Source: Achatina immaculata
Taxonomy: Eukaryota > Mollusca > Gastropoda > Stylommatophora > Achatinidae
NCBI GenBank assembly: GCA_009760885.1
Contig: CM019691.1
Coordinates: 24,799,314 to 24,863,313 of the forward strand
DNA: 64,000 bases
Direction of reading: 5' to 3'
Made by a program: the position numbers and the translations under genes. Below are positions 34,775-45,080 of the stretch, one piece after another. The number at the start of each line of letters is the position of its first letter. Positions within the stretch are counted from its first letter, which is position 1. The notes under the pieces were generated by a model that was not told where the DNA came from, made no database searches, and saw only the letters and a list, made by a program, of their open reading frames with translations.

Positions 34775-34950
34775 CTCTTCAGCTCTTCATCACTAAATTT
34801 GTCAATAACAGCCTTTGTGAGTCCCTTATGTGCAGTCTCAATGCACCACATGGGAGGAGCCTTTCTGGATGACATAAAAGAGTGTCTTGACCATATAGAT
34901 GCTTCCCCTTGAGATCAATCAATTCAGTCAATCAAATAGTCTCATTCAAA
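34775..34950. repeat. dispersed repeat H, copy 1
   Basis: Similar to 36531-36680 over about 140 bp (GTGAGTCCCTTATGTGCAGT, CACATGGGAGGAGCCT, ATAGATGCTTCCCCTTGAGA). The minus strand has a 50-codon open frame with no known motif. (GA)n lies at 34701-34719. Confidence 0.55.
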
Positions 34951-35073
34951 CAGATATTAAAGAAAATTTTCAGTATATTTGGCTGGGGTGTATATACTTT
35001 GATCAGATAAATGTGTTCAGCACTACAAGTTCACAGTCAACAGTTACAGTTATGTGTGTTATGTTTACTGTAG

Positions 35074-35256
35074 GTCACCCCTCAAGTAGGTCAAGCTGAA
35101 GCATTTGTAATGCGGCTACCTCGCACTCCGCAGTCATTGGTTAGTGGTGGTGCCCGTCTTTCAACTTCACATCTTCTGACACGTGCTGATCCCTATGGGT
35201 TAATTCGTTTCTCTGATACATCTCTTACTGTAGGAGTTACTGAACTTGATGGGCAG
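35074..35256 (+). CDS. ADGRV1: exon 20: end of Calx-beta 10, start of Calx-beta 11
   Basis: 61 codons, phase 0 at both ends; acceptor TTTACTGTAG, donor CAG|GTAAGC. VTPQVGQAEAFVMRLPRTPQ replaces the usual DDxxPExxE segment and has no acidic cluster. It ends with TRADPYGLIRFSDTSLTVG, a standard link and first strand. Confidence 0.92.
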
Positions 35257-35983
35257 GTAAGCTGAAAAGCAGCTCTTAGATCCATGCTCTAAATGTTATG
35301 AGACAGAATGGTTTGATCATTTAATGATAATAATAGCTGACCATCATTCTTTTGTCATTTTTTATAGTAACCACCAGAAGATTAAATGGCACCCTTCCAG
35401 AGTGCTGCACCATCAAGCATATTAGCAAGTTCCATCTGGACCATATCAACACACTAATTTACAAATGACTGTTACACAGTCTGTTATCAAATATCATTAC
35501 AAGGAAGTGGTGTAGAGTATTGGGTGTTTATAATGATCAGGTCATAGCTATGATTGGCTAGCTCTGGTGTCAGACCAGAAGAAAATGACAAGTTCTGTAA
35601 TAATTTTTTTTATTTGGTCGCTGATGAATTTAACTGGCTGTGTCAACACCATTATGAAACCAATAAAGTCATCAAAAATGAATGAGCTGGGAGAAGTAAA
35701 TGTGGGAAAATTGCATTTTGGGGAATTTTTTGTGTCTGCTATAATTATATGTAAGTTCAAATGGAAATTCATAAAAAAGCATTTATTCACTGCTGCAAGA
35801 GGTAGATTTGCAAAGTGAAACTTGTTTCTAAAACTCTTTACTGTCTCTGATTTCAATGACAAGGCTGTTTATTTAATCATCTTAATGTGTATATCACGTG
35901 CTAACAATAATAATGGGATAATTAATGATAGTGATCACAACTGCAATAATTCTACAGCATTATTATACTGATACATTTTCCAG
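35257..35983. other. intron, nothing recognised
   Basis: Intron between exons 20 and 21; no repeat shared within the window was noticed. Confidence 0.5.
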
Positions 35984-36145
35984 GTGACCTTAACTCTGTG
36001 GCGCTTGTATGGATCAGACAGCCGGGTTGCCGTACACTACAAGACATTGCCAGACACTGCTTCACCTGGTTTGGACTACCAGTCAGTTACAGCTGGAATA
36101 GCTGTTTTTGAACCATTACAGACCTTGGCGAATATTACTTTACAG
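35984..36145 (+). CDS. ADGRV1: exon 21: body of Calx-beta 11
   Basis: 54 codons, phase 0 at both ends; acceptor CATTTTCCAG, donor CAG|GTACAT. VTLTLWRLYGSDSRVAVHY is the central hairpin, and SPGLDYQSVTAGIAVFEP is the D-Y loop and following strand. It is canonical apart from the missing F-G in the hairpin. Confidence 0.93.
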
Positions 36146-36194
36146 GTACATGAAACATACGTGCATTAAAAAGTATGAACTAAATGTATTTTAT

Positions 36195-36481
36195 TATAGG
36201 TAAAGGTAAAATTCCCATTTCCATGCCATTAAGGCATATTGGGGAATATGATGTTAGGCTCATATTTTCCATGACCTTTGCTACATGAAAGTGTGATGTG
36301 GTCAGTATCACGCCTGGCCACTTTACCTTCCCAGATTACTCTGGTACCCATTTTTAAAGGGTGGGTCAACCCTGGGGCCTTTTTGGTGTGTACCAGAACA
36401 AATCCTACTGCTGGGACTGAACCTGGTACCATAGGATTAGCAAACTGAGCGCCTAACCGTTCAGCTAATGAGGTCGCCCCT
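36195..36481 (-). mobile_element. tRNA-derived SINE, full copy
   Basis: On the minus strand it starts GGGGCGACCTCATTAGCTGA and has a box A-like TAGCTGAACGGTTAGGCGC and a box B-like GGTTCAGTCCC, the internal RNA polymerase III promoter of a tRNA-derived head. A non-tRNA body follows and matches 51213-51400. It lies 50 bp after exon 21. Confidence 0.75.
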
Positions 36482-36530
36482 CATTATACAACAAATATTC
36501 AACAGTGACCTTGACTTCTAATAATTACTG

Positions 36531-36680
36531 TGTGATGTTTATGAGTCCATCATGCCCAGTCTTAATACACCATGTGGGAAGAGCCTATCTGGGAGACAGA
36601 GCAGATAAAGAAGTGTCCTGACCACATAGATGCTACCTCTTGAGATTAGTCAGTCAACTAATCAGTCTCATTCATAGAAT
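36531..36680. repeat. dispersed repeat H, copy 2
   Basis: Second copy of repeat H: GAGTCCATCATGCCCAGTCT, CCATGTGGGAAGAGCCTAT and CACATAGATGCTACCTCTTG. It runs directly into the decayed exon copy at 36685. Confidence 0.55.
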
Positions 36681-36684
36681 ATAG

Positions 36685-36756
36685 GAAATAATATGCTGAC
36701 TGTAAAATTCCTCCATGCCAGGAGTGAAATTCTTGGTGTGGATATAATAACCAGCA
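36685..36756 (+). pseudogene. decayed duplicate of exon 19 (Calx-beta)
   Basis: After ATAG (the acceptor is preserved) it reads GAAATAATATGCTGACTGTA and then ATTCCTCCATGCCAGGAG, closely matching the start of exon 19. Its frame gives NNMLTVKFLHARSEILGVDI against NNMLTVTLIRAGTYGNLAVD in the real exon. Further on it meets stop codons and has no donor. An intragenic duplicate that has lost function. Confidence 0.72.
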
Positions 36757-37434
36757 ACTATGTGAAAGTTAAACAAATTCGAAGTATTGAACAAGTCATG
36801 AGCTAGAAACCCATGACAGCAAACATTGTACCATTTCAACTTTACAAACACATAAATGTATATTTTTTACTTATTAAACCATAATTATCCTCACAGTAAC
36901 ATTGTGGCTTTTCAGCATTTATTTGAGTCATTTGTTTTTGTTCATCTGGTCAGGTTTACCTGCTACTATATGACAGTAAGTGATACCACCAATTCTTGCT
37001 AAATCCACTGCCTTGTGAGTGGCTTGGGAGAGCCCAAGGCTATGAGAGTAAACCCAAAATGAAGGACTAGGGAAAGGAACTCTAAGGCAGTTGACAATGA
37101 GGTTCTTTAGTCTGCCCACCTTCTGGCATCTCCTGTGGCTGTGCTAGATTTTCATATGTATAGACTGTGTCCTTCCTCCGGAGTTGAAATGGCAGAGTTG
37201 AGAGGGGAAATGTGCAATTGGGCAAGGCACTTTGTCCATATCATTTTCCTGGGCTAAGCAGGATAAGAAGAACATTGGTAGAGTCAGCCAAGAGAGGAAC
37301 TGCTCAGCAAGATGACACACAGCAAAATCGAATCCACAACAGCTGTATGCCTGCTTCAACACCATCTCCTTAGACAAAAATTATATAATTATGATTATAG
37401 ATATATAATTTCAATTATATATTTCAATTTCAAT
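36757..37434. other. intron stretch, unclassified
   Basis: No exon. The part 36930-37360 is GC-richer and reads like non-coding repeat DNA, but no second copy is in the window. Confidence 0.35.
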
Positions 37435-38396
37435 GCAGAAGAAGGAATGAGTGAATGGTTTCAGACTGAAACAGGGATGTATATTATCTCCCTTGCTTTT
37501 TGGAATTGCCATAGACTTCATAATGAAAACATACTGCACAGGTAAAATGGGCAATGATTGGGTAAGTGAGACCCAACTGGAAGATCTTGATTTTGCAGAT
37601 GACATAACTCTTATCAGTGACAATGTGAAATCAATGCAAGTAAAAACAGATACCCTGCCTTCAATGGCTAGTAAAATAGGACTTGAAATTAACAAGGATA
37701 AAACAAAAATAATGAAACTTCTCATTAAACATGAAGGACAAATATACATAGTAGGAACAGCTGTTGAAAAAGTAAACCATTTTACATATCTTGGCAGCTA
37801 AATAGACCAGGATGGTGACACCAGAAAGGAAGTTAGAATTAAAATTGCAAAAGCACCATTGACCTTCAAGAATCTTGAGAACATATGGCATTCAAAAATT
37901 ATAAGCACAAAAACCATGTTAAGATTATTCAATTCAAATGTAATATCCACCCTCATTTATGCATGCGAAAGCTGGAAAACAACTAAAGAAATAGACAAGA
38001 AATTAGACTCTTTTGAAAACAAATGTCTAAGGAAAATACTAGGTATAAAGTGGAATGAATTCAAGAACAATGCAGAAATAAGTCAGATGAGCAAACAACA
38101 ACCTGTCTCATGGGTGATCAGAAAAAGAAGATGGTCATATGTAGGCCATGTGATAAGAGGAAACAATCGGAGGATCCCCAAATAAGCTGTCATGTGGAAC
38201 ACAACAGGCTGAAGAAAAAGAGGTCAACCACGTGAAACTCTAAAGAGAACATTGTTAAGAGAGGCCAATTCAATGGACATAGCATCCCTTGATGAGACTG
38301 AAAAACTCGCCAAAGACAGGAAATCTTGCTGAACTACCACGTGGGCCCTATGAGACCTTTAGTGGCATAGGAAGGATGAATGAGTGAAAATGAATG
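37435..38396 (+). mobile_element. LINE family C, 5'-truncated reverse transcriptase (C5)
   Basis: 962 bp encoding in broken frames KQGCILSPLLFGIAIDFIMK, the box FADDITLISDN, TYLGS, ESWKTTKEIDKKLDSFENKC and RKRRWSYVGHVIR. The exact 9-bp duplication AATTTCAAT lies at 37426-37434 and 38397-38405. Sense orientation to the host gene, like most family C copies here. Confidence 0.85.
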
Positions 38397-38507
38397 AATT
38401 TCAATAATATTTTTTGTTTAATATGCTAAAACTGTTTTTAACTCTATGCTCTACTCTGTGAGGAAACAATTTATCTTGTTTCACCGGATGAATAATTTAT
38501 TTCTCAG

Positions 38508-38595
38508 ATCTATCAAGACAACATTCCAGAGCAGATAGAGAGTTTCTATGTCAGCTTGGATAATGTGGAGAAATTTCCAACACCCGTACAGCCAG
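38508..38595 (+). CDS. ADGRV1: exon 22: acidic segment of Calx-beta 11
   Basis: 88 bases, phase 0 start and phase 1 end; acceptor TTATTTCTCAG, donor CCAG|GTAGTT. It encodes IYQDNIPEQIESFYVSLDNV, the intact acidic calcium-site segment and the strand after it. It is a short exon, isolated by a SINE, a decayed exon copy and LINE C5 upstream. Confidence 0.91.
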
Positions 38596-38755
38596 GTAGT
38601 TGCTTATTAACATCTTTTGGAATCCAGCCATTCATCCATGCATGTCCTTCTACACTGATTGATAAAACAGTCACTTCCCAATATGCCTTAAAATGTTTAA
38701 AAGGCCTGAAAAAATTCTCTCTACATCACCTGGTCAATAGATAATTTTGATATAG

Positions 38756-39113
38756 CACCCCAGCGGGAGTGAGGATGCCCGATGAGGTAATCATTGACCC
38801 ATAGCTGATATGCCAGCATCAGGGTTAGCGACCCATAGCTGACCAAGACCCTGTCCCACCTCTCCATGGTACCTCCAGAAACAGGCCTAGCCTGGCTAAC
38901 GGGGCAGGGATTGCCATAGTCCTCCATGGTGATGGAGTCTGCTAAAGAAGCATTGCATACCCCCTGCTTTTTAGCTGTACTCTGGGACTGAAAAAGTAGC
39001 CGACATAACCAGCTTCCATGCCAATACAATGCTGTGCCTCAACATCTCTACAACATCGGCTGCAAAGAACACCAGCTCGCAGTTACAGGGAGTTCATACA
39101 AGTACAAGTATAG
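38756..39113 (-). repeat. dispersed repeat G, copy 3 (longest)
   Basis: 358 bp; its reverse complement aligns with 9025-9312 through AAAAGCAGGGGGTATGCAAT, ATCCCTGCCCCGTTAGCCAG and GCTGGCATATCAGCTATGGG. Confidence 0.6.
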
Positions 39114-39423
39114 CACCCCAGCTGTGCTGCATTGTCCACATTAGCTCTGGTTTTTATCAAGTCTTTTTCATTTGGTTGTCTGTTGCATGACTGTTCTATC
39201 ATGATGTTTGGGTCCTGTCAGAATACATGACCAATCTAAAAAGCTTTCGCATTGTAATTTACTTAGCAATAGCTCATTAATGTTCAACTGTTGGCTTTCC
39301 ATCAGCTTATACCACTGCTTGTCATGTGAGTTTCATGTTCTGGAGGTCCACTTGATGATGTAGCTTAGTTATCTGTATTTGTTTCAGTAACATCTTAGTC
39401 TTTTTATATGACAGAATTATCTT

Positions 39424-39590
39424 AAAGAATCTTACATCTTACATCCATGTGCTGTTAAATGTCACATTGGGCTCGCATGACAGTTTGCCAAGTTTTCCTG
39501 TTTTCGGCGAGCTTTTCAACCTCATCGATGGATTTTATGCATACTAATTTGGCCTCTCTTAACAGTGTCATTTGTAGAGTTTCATTACCA
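39424..39590 (-). mobile_element. LINE family C, 3' end fragment (C6)
   Basis: Reverse complement of the family C end: CTTACATCTTACATCCATGT, GGCGAGCTTTTCAACCTCAT and TTGGCCTCTCTTAACAGTGT. Confidence 0.75.
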
Positions 39591-40243
39591 TTCCTAAAGA
39601 TAAAATGATAAAATGTAACCTGATTAACTCTTTTTTTATTTCTTATGGATCCTGAGAATAGGTAACTTTTTCTTTAAATACGCTATAATCTTGTGGAGAA
39701 GTACCGTAATCCAGTAGAGAAATAGCTAGTTATTTAAGACTATTGCAGTCTTAAAGAGAAAAAAAAACTTGTTAGTTAATTACAATGTCAACATGAAAAC
39801 AAATAACTGCCACCCATACCCCACCGTGCCCTGTCTCTTACCCCACCTTTATTTTTTAGACATATTTTTGCTGTGTACATTCTAGTAGCACTGAGCTGCA
39901 AATGATTTATCTTCAGGTATTAGAGTACAAATGAAGAGAATGCTCGATAGGGATAGTGTATAAAATTTAAATGAACAAAGATTATGAACCACTCTATAGA
40001 ATGGAGTTGAAGCACTGTCATCCACGTGTAGCCAAATCAGAAAGCAGTAAAGATGGAAAACTTAATTCTCTGAGGTCAGAGAGTATCTAATGAAGATTAA
40101 ATTCAAAGAACAGAACACTGACAGAAAGAGAAACACAGTTTCATAACACTGAAGATATATGCTGTGGCATATCCATGTTCAGATGAACATAAATTTGATT
40201 AATTGTTTTGTTTCATTTTTTTTTTCACATATTTCATTGACAG

Positions 40244-40393
40244 TTCAAAGCCCCAGAGTTTCTGGTCTGAAGTCAGTCAGTCACATAACCATCAGAGAAA
40301 GCAATGATCCATATGGGATTTTGTTTCTGAGACCCACCCAAAGCAATATCAAAGAAGCCTTCACTACAGTGTCACTTACTGTTGCTAGATCAG
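40244..40393 (+). CDS. ADGRV1: exon 23: end of Calx-beta 11, start of Calx-beta 12
   Basis: 150 bases, phase 1 to phase 1; acceptor TTCATTGACAG, donor TCAG|GTTTGT. It encodes SVSHITIRESNDPYGILFL and then EAFTTVSLTVARS. The split glycine at its end joins GGAFG in exon 24. Confidence 0.9.
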
Positions 40394-41317
40394 GTTTGTT
40401 GAGTAAAATGTCCTAATATAAGTATAAAAAATGGTAGGAAAAGTTTCATTTTCTTTTGTGGTTAGACAAAAACATAACTTTTGGGCTTAACCTTTTTTAC
40501 AGACAGAATAATTAATAAGATAGAAAATGATAGCACAAAATCTGTTAATTCTCTAGTGTGATGATAGCAGTATGATAGTAAGAAAATTAATGAGAACAAG
40601 TGGAATTAAGTGCTTATTTAAAAGCATATGTGAAGTCAGACATGTAGAGCAATCAAGCTGTCTTTTCTCAGTTTTAATTGCATTTTGATTTTTTAAAATT
40701 TTTAATTACATTTTAATTACTTTGGTTGAAGCAATTTTATTCATGAAAAGAAAAATATTTTGACTTAAATCTTTTTTCAGATAAAACAGTTAAGAAAATC
40801 AAGAAAGGAAATCTGAAAAAAAGGGAATAAATCTAAAATTGTGGAGATGGAAGGCACAAAAAAAATTGGCAATTTATTAAGAAATAAATATAATATCATG
40901 TTTCACATGTCCTGTATTTTGTGGCACATTGCGGTCTTGATAGCCAAAATGAAGCAAACAACTTGTTATATAAATTTAAGATATTTAAAAACACAATTAA
41001 ATGTGATGATGTATTCAAGGCTATTTGCCTCGAAAACTCTAGTTGTTAAAGATGATAATTTTTCACAGTAGATATTTTTTTGATCTTTTGAAATAGTGTT
41101 GTCTTTTTTTATTTTAAATGATGGTAAAACACACACACATATGTGTGCACACACACAGAGTAAGATATCTAAAACACCAAAAAAGTAAAAAAAAGATATG
41201 AAATCTAAAAAATGTCAGCTGGTCTCTGTCAACATATGACTTAGCTTTACCATTACATTCATCATTTAACATGAGCAACTTCATCTTTAACTGCTATAAT
41301 CTCACATTTAACTCAAG
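40394..41317. other. intron, nothing recognised
   Basis: AT-rich intron between exons 23 and 24 with (CA)n near 41131-41156. Confidence 0.5.
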
Positions 41318-41510
41318 GAGGTGCATTTGGGCTGTGAGTGTCACAGTGAGAACAGTAGGAGGTGGTGAGAGCTGGACTTCCCAGATTGCACCAAATCCAA
41401 ATAGCGCTACAAACGATACAATTTCTGATGTGCTGGGGAAGAGACCAAGCCAGGAGACAGCCACAGGTGGTCTTGATTACAGTATCCTGGACACAGTTGT
41501 CCAGTTCCAG
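41318..41510 (+). CDS. ADGRV1: exon 24: body of Calx-beta 12, with a one-base frameshift
   Basis: 193 bases; acceptor AACTCAAG, donor CCAG|GTGTGG. Read in the phase demanded by exon 23, it gives GGAFG and then a TGA at 41335. Shifted by one, it gives AVSVTVRTVGGGESW and on to ATGGLDYSILDTVVQFQ, which joins exon 25. One G is missing from the GGG run at 41329-41331; a fourth G would give the canonical RSGGAFGAVSVTVRT. It has the same kind of lesion as exon 13. An unusual insert of about 25 residues lies between the hairpin and the D-Y loop. Confidence 0.84.
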
Positions 41511-41925
41511 GTGTGGCAGTGTTAATGTAAAATAGAAATGAATCTTCTTATAATTAAAAAAAAAAGTAAACACATTTGAAAACTACAATGGATTGTTATA
41601 GAAAAAGAATTTATTTCATTGATGATTACTGTGAAGAATATGGTGTTCAAATTTGTTCTTGAAAGTTTAGAATGTTTATGTAAGTAGACATTGACTTCTA
41701 TTTTATATTTTAGTTCTTTCCTGGTGAATGTTAAAATGAAGCTGTTAAATGTCAGAAATTTGAATATGAACCAGATTTCTTCATATTTCTCCCTATGTTT
41801 TGCTGTATTGTTGTATTATCTATGTTTTTGTACTTCATTGTTCCTTTTCCTATGATTTATTATGTACTTTGTAACTATATTTCCCCTGTAATTCTGCATA
41901 ATATTTTTTTTGCAAACACATGAAG

Positions 41926-42066
41926 GCTCAAGAGACTGAAAAGATTGTAAATGTTACTATACTAGAAGACAGTCTTCCAGAGCCAGTAGAAAGCGTGTTA
42001 CTGTACCTCACTCAGCCCACAGGGGGAGCCCGAGTTGGCAGAGGGACAGTGGACGGAGGACTGAAA
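41926..42066 (+). CDS. ADGRV1: exon 25: C-terminal part of Calx-beta 12
   Basis: 47 codons, phase 0 at both ends; acceptor CACATGAAG, donor AAA|GTAAAA. It encodes EKIVNVTILEDSLPEPVESV, an intact acidic segment, then LLYLTQPTGGARVGRGTVDG. Both splice sites are weaker than average, but phase and similarity support them. Confidence 0.86.
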
Positions 42067-42306
42067 GTAAAAAAGTTCATTACCTTTTTTTTTAAATTAT
42101 GATGATTTTATTTTAGGTAGCATATTCAATATCATAATGTATTATTGCCTTTGTTGCTGTGGTGAATGGCGAGATGAGAAAATAAGAATCTTTTTGTCAT
42201 ATGCCGAAAGTAACTCTGACTTTTTAACTTCCTCTGTGTTTATGCTATAATTTATAGTATAGTTCCATAATATGGAACAGATATAAGTAAAAATATATTT
42301 CACTAA

Positions 42307-42658
42307 ATACTCGGCATCAAGTGGAATGAATTCAAGAACAATGCAGAGATAAGACAAATGACTGAACAACAACCATTCTCATGGGTGATCAGGAAAAGGA
42401 GATGGACATATGTTGGTCACTTAATGAGAAGAAATGATCAGAGAATCCCAAAACAAGCTATCAAGTGGAACACAACAGTCCGAAGAAAAAGAGGCAGACC
42501 ACGTGAAACTCTGAAGAGGACATTATTAAGAGAGGTGAAATTAATAGGCATAAAATCCTTTGATGAGGTTGAAAGACTCGCCGAAGACAGGAAAAATTGG
42601 CGAACTACTTTGCGAGCCCTATGTGACATTTAACGGCACGGGAAGGACATAAGATAAG
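42307..42658 (+). mobile_element. LINE family C, 3' end fragment (C7)
   Basis: 352 bp with an open frame: EQQPFSWVIRKRRWTYVGHL, RKRGRPRETLKRTLLREVKL and RKNWRTTLRALCDI before the stop. The exact 12-bp duplication ATATTTCACTAA lies at 42295-42306 and 42659-42670. The open frame and exact duplication suggest a young insertion. Confidence 0.88.
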
Positions 42659-43237
42659 ATATTTCACTAATACAGTGATTATCTTGTATGAATATATTTT
42701 AGGGTTCCTTACCTTGCAGCCAAGTAACTTTGATTTCAAAAGTACCACCGTAAACGTGTTAGCAGATTCTGAATGAATTTTGTGAAAACGGTGGTTATTT
42801 AGGCCAGTTCTTTGTGATTTCCAATTTGCAATGAGGTCTTTATTGTATGTAAAGAGCAAACAAAAGGACTATTTTTTAACATGGCCAAGATGTTAGTCAA
42901 CTCATTTCGCTGCCAAAAGATCAAAAGATAGCACAATATTACGAAAGCAAGCTCTGGCTCATTAAAAAATAAATCCAGATTGCATGATAGCCCTTAAAAT
43001 CTTGACCCTGATTATAACAGATAGACACCTTTGCACTGAAATACTTCTGTTCACATTCAGATCTGTTATAGTTTGTTTTTATGAGATAGACATTAATTAT
43101 TTTTTTTTAATCTCCCATATCATTTCTGAAGAAAAGTGCTTTATTAAGAGTTAATATACTATAATGTTTCTGTAATATTTTCAGAGAAGATAATTGTTTA
43201 TAATTAGAATTTTAACTGTTTAACAATGTTTTTACAG

Positions 43238-43390
43238 GGCTATTCAATAATCTACATAGCGGCAAGTGATCTAAGCAATGGTCTCATTGGTTTTGCCGAG
43301 CTCTCCAAGAATGTGCATGTCAATGAAGATACCTCACCCATAGTGACCCTTAAGTTAATACGACTGAATGCATTTTATGGAGAAGTTAAG
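43238..43390 (+). CDS. ADGRV1: exon 26: end of Calx-beta 12, start of Calx-beta 13
   Basis: 51 codons, phase 0 at both ends; acceptor TGTTTTTACAG, donor AAG|GTAGGA. It encodes IIYIAASDLSNGLIGFAEL, the SDxxNG link and first strand, then the strand and hairpin LKLIRLNAFYGEVK. Confidence 0.92.
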
Positions 43391-43587
43391 GTAGGATTGC
43401 AGCTGAAGAGGAAATTATGTCATTAATGAGAGTAATTACAAAAATTAAGTTTTGAAATTTGAATTCTAATATTCTGAATAATTCTTATGAAGTAATTATT
43501 TTCCCAGGTGCTGGAATGGGAATTTGATAGATCTGAAATTTTAAAACAAATTATATATTGTCAGTCAGAATATGTTATTAACACCTG

Positions 43588-43740
43588 ATGTTCTGTTGGA
43601 TGACAAAGGCAATATCATTATCATTCATTGTTCTATTGGATGGCATGGGCAGTATCATTATCATCAAATGTCTTGTTGGATGGCATTAGGAAATGTCATT
43701 ATCATCAAATGTTCTGCTAGTCAGCACTGGCAGTCATGTC
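43588..43740 (+). repeat. minisatellite-like tandem repeat, unit about 41 bp
   Basis: Three and a half diverged units built on GTTCTGTTGGATG, GGCA and ATCATTATCAT landmarks, in the intron between exons 26 and 27. Confidence 0.6.
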
Positions 43741-43975
43741 TCCTCACTGATTTTAATCTTTCATCCTTCTCATCAGTTAGATTGGTTAAATTTTCTCATG
43801 CTGTCAGTTATTATCTTCTCCTTGTACCTTTTTTTCTCTTCTCAGTTAATTCAAAAGTTAATTTAAAAAATGAACAGATAATGAGTAATGAAGAAGAGGA
43901 AGATCTTTGTTTTGTTTTTCCAGTCTTCACAGAGACAGCAATTCAGCTATCATAGTTCTTTCCAAACTATTTCAG

Positions 43976-44122
43976 GTGAACTGGAAAGCAAAGAAAACAT
44001 TGAACAGTACCGACTTAGAGGATGCAGACTTGATCACTCAGCTCAAGACTACAGTGGGCTATGCTTTGTGTCCTCCTAATCAGAGCCAGTGTGACTTGGT
44101 TGTTGAACTGATTAATGATGAT
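43976..44122 (+). CDS. ADGRV1: exon 27: body of Calx-beta 13, source of a decayed duplicate
   Basis: 49 codons, phase 0 at both ends; acceptor ACTATTTCAG, donor GAT|GTAAGG. It encodes VNWKAKKTLNSTDLEDADL and then YALCPPNQSQCDLVVELIND. The two cysteines, seven residues apart, are unusual inside a Calx-beta repeat. A mutated copy including some downstream intron lies at 50479-50623. Confidence 0.92.
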
Positions 44123-45068
44123 GTAAGGAAATAGTGTTGTTTACTGTAAGAATCTATGTTTGTGTACATTTGTGGAAATGTTTGAAATTAAAATATTAAT
44201 TGTAGGGATTCTTTCTACAACCTTATTTACAGTGGATCCTCATTCATTTGTTCACATTCAGTGTTTCATGTAAAGTTTGATAATTTGAAAATCAATACCT
44301 CATTTGCAACACCTCATTCTTGTGTTGTATGGACAGGCAATGGTGATTCATTTTATCCATTTTGTTGAGCCATGGACATTTCCAATCAGATTGGTTGTCT
44401 TTCTTTTCCAGTAATGGCCAGATATTTTTCTCTTGAATTTTTCTTCCTTTTTGCTTTGGGCTTTTCATTAATTCTGTGAAACTGTATATATGGACTCTGC
44501 CCTCATTCTTCTAAGCCAGAGAGTCACAGCTGAGTGTCATGCTCATTCCTGATTTCCTATAAATGAGATTGGATTGGAAGTATAGGTTTTGAAATTAGAG
44601 AATATCTACCTACAAGTTTGGCACATCAGAACAAACTATATAAAGCTGTTAATATTTTGAAATAGAATGGCTATTCAAACAAAAGCTTTGTTTTTCATTA
44701 TTTTTTATGTCATAAGGTAGTTTTTTGGTGAGCAGTGAACATAGAAAGAAAAAAAAGAATTTTTATAAACATTTTCATGTTTTTTTAAAGATGGAATTTA
44801 CTAGTACACAGAGGAAAAAAACTCTCAAGTTCTCAGAAAAATTGCCAATTTTGTTTGACAGGAAAGAAAAAAGTAAACTCTGCACAAAGAAGAGCAAAGT
44901 TTCAGAGTTCTGGCCCTTTACTGGTTGTTTGACAGATGGCTGTTATACATATTCCTTTGAGTATCATCAGGAATGATGTTTGCATTTATGAAATATTACA
45001 ATTTAAACAAAGTGGCACTTGTGAGTACTGTTAGGGTACAAAGGGTTAAGCCAGAATTTGCGGCAAGT
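44123..45068. other. intron, nothing recognised
   Basis: AT-rich intron sequence between exon 27 and LINE C8; no recognised element. Confidence 0.45.
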
Positions 45069-45080
45069 GAACATGAAAGA

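Noticed and set aside
36411..36481. A true tRNA gene on the minus strand
   Set aside because: A and B box-like text exists, but it continues into a SINE body that recurs at 51213, and the cloverleaf looks incomplete.
43588..43740. CRISPR-like array
   Set aside because: Units are diverged and directly adjacent, with no constant repeat and unique spacers, and the genome is eukaryotic.
44725..44976. Lysine-rich 83-codon frame
   Set aside because: Low-complexity AT-rich intron text; it would disrupt the in-phase join of exons 27 and 28.
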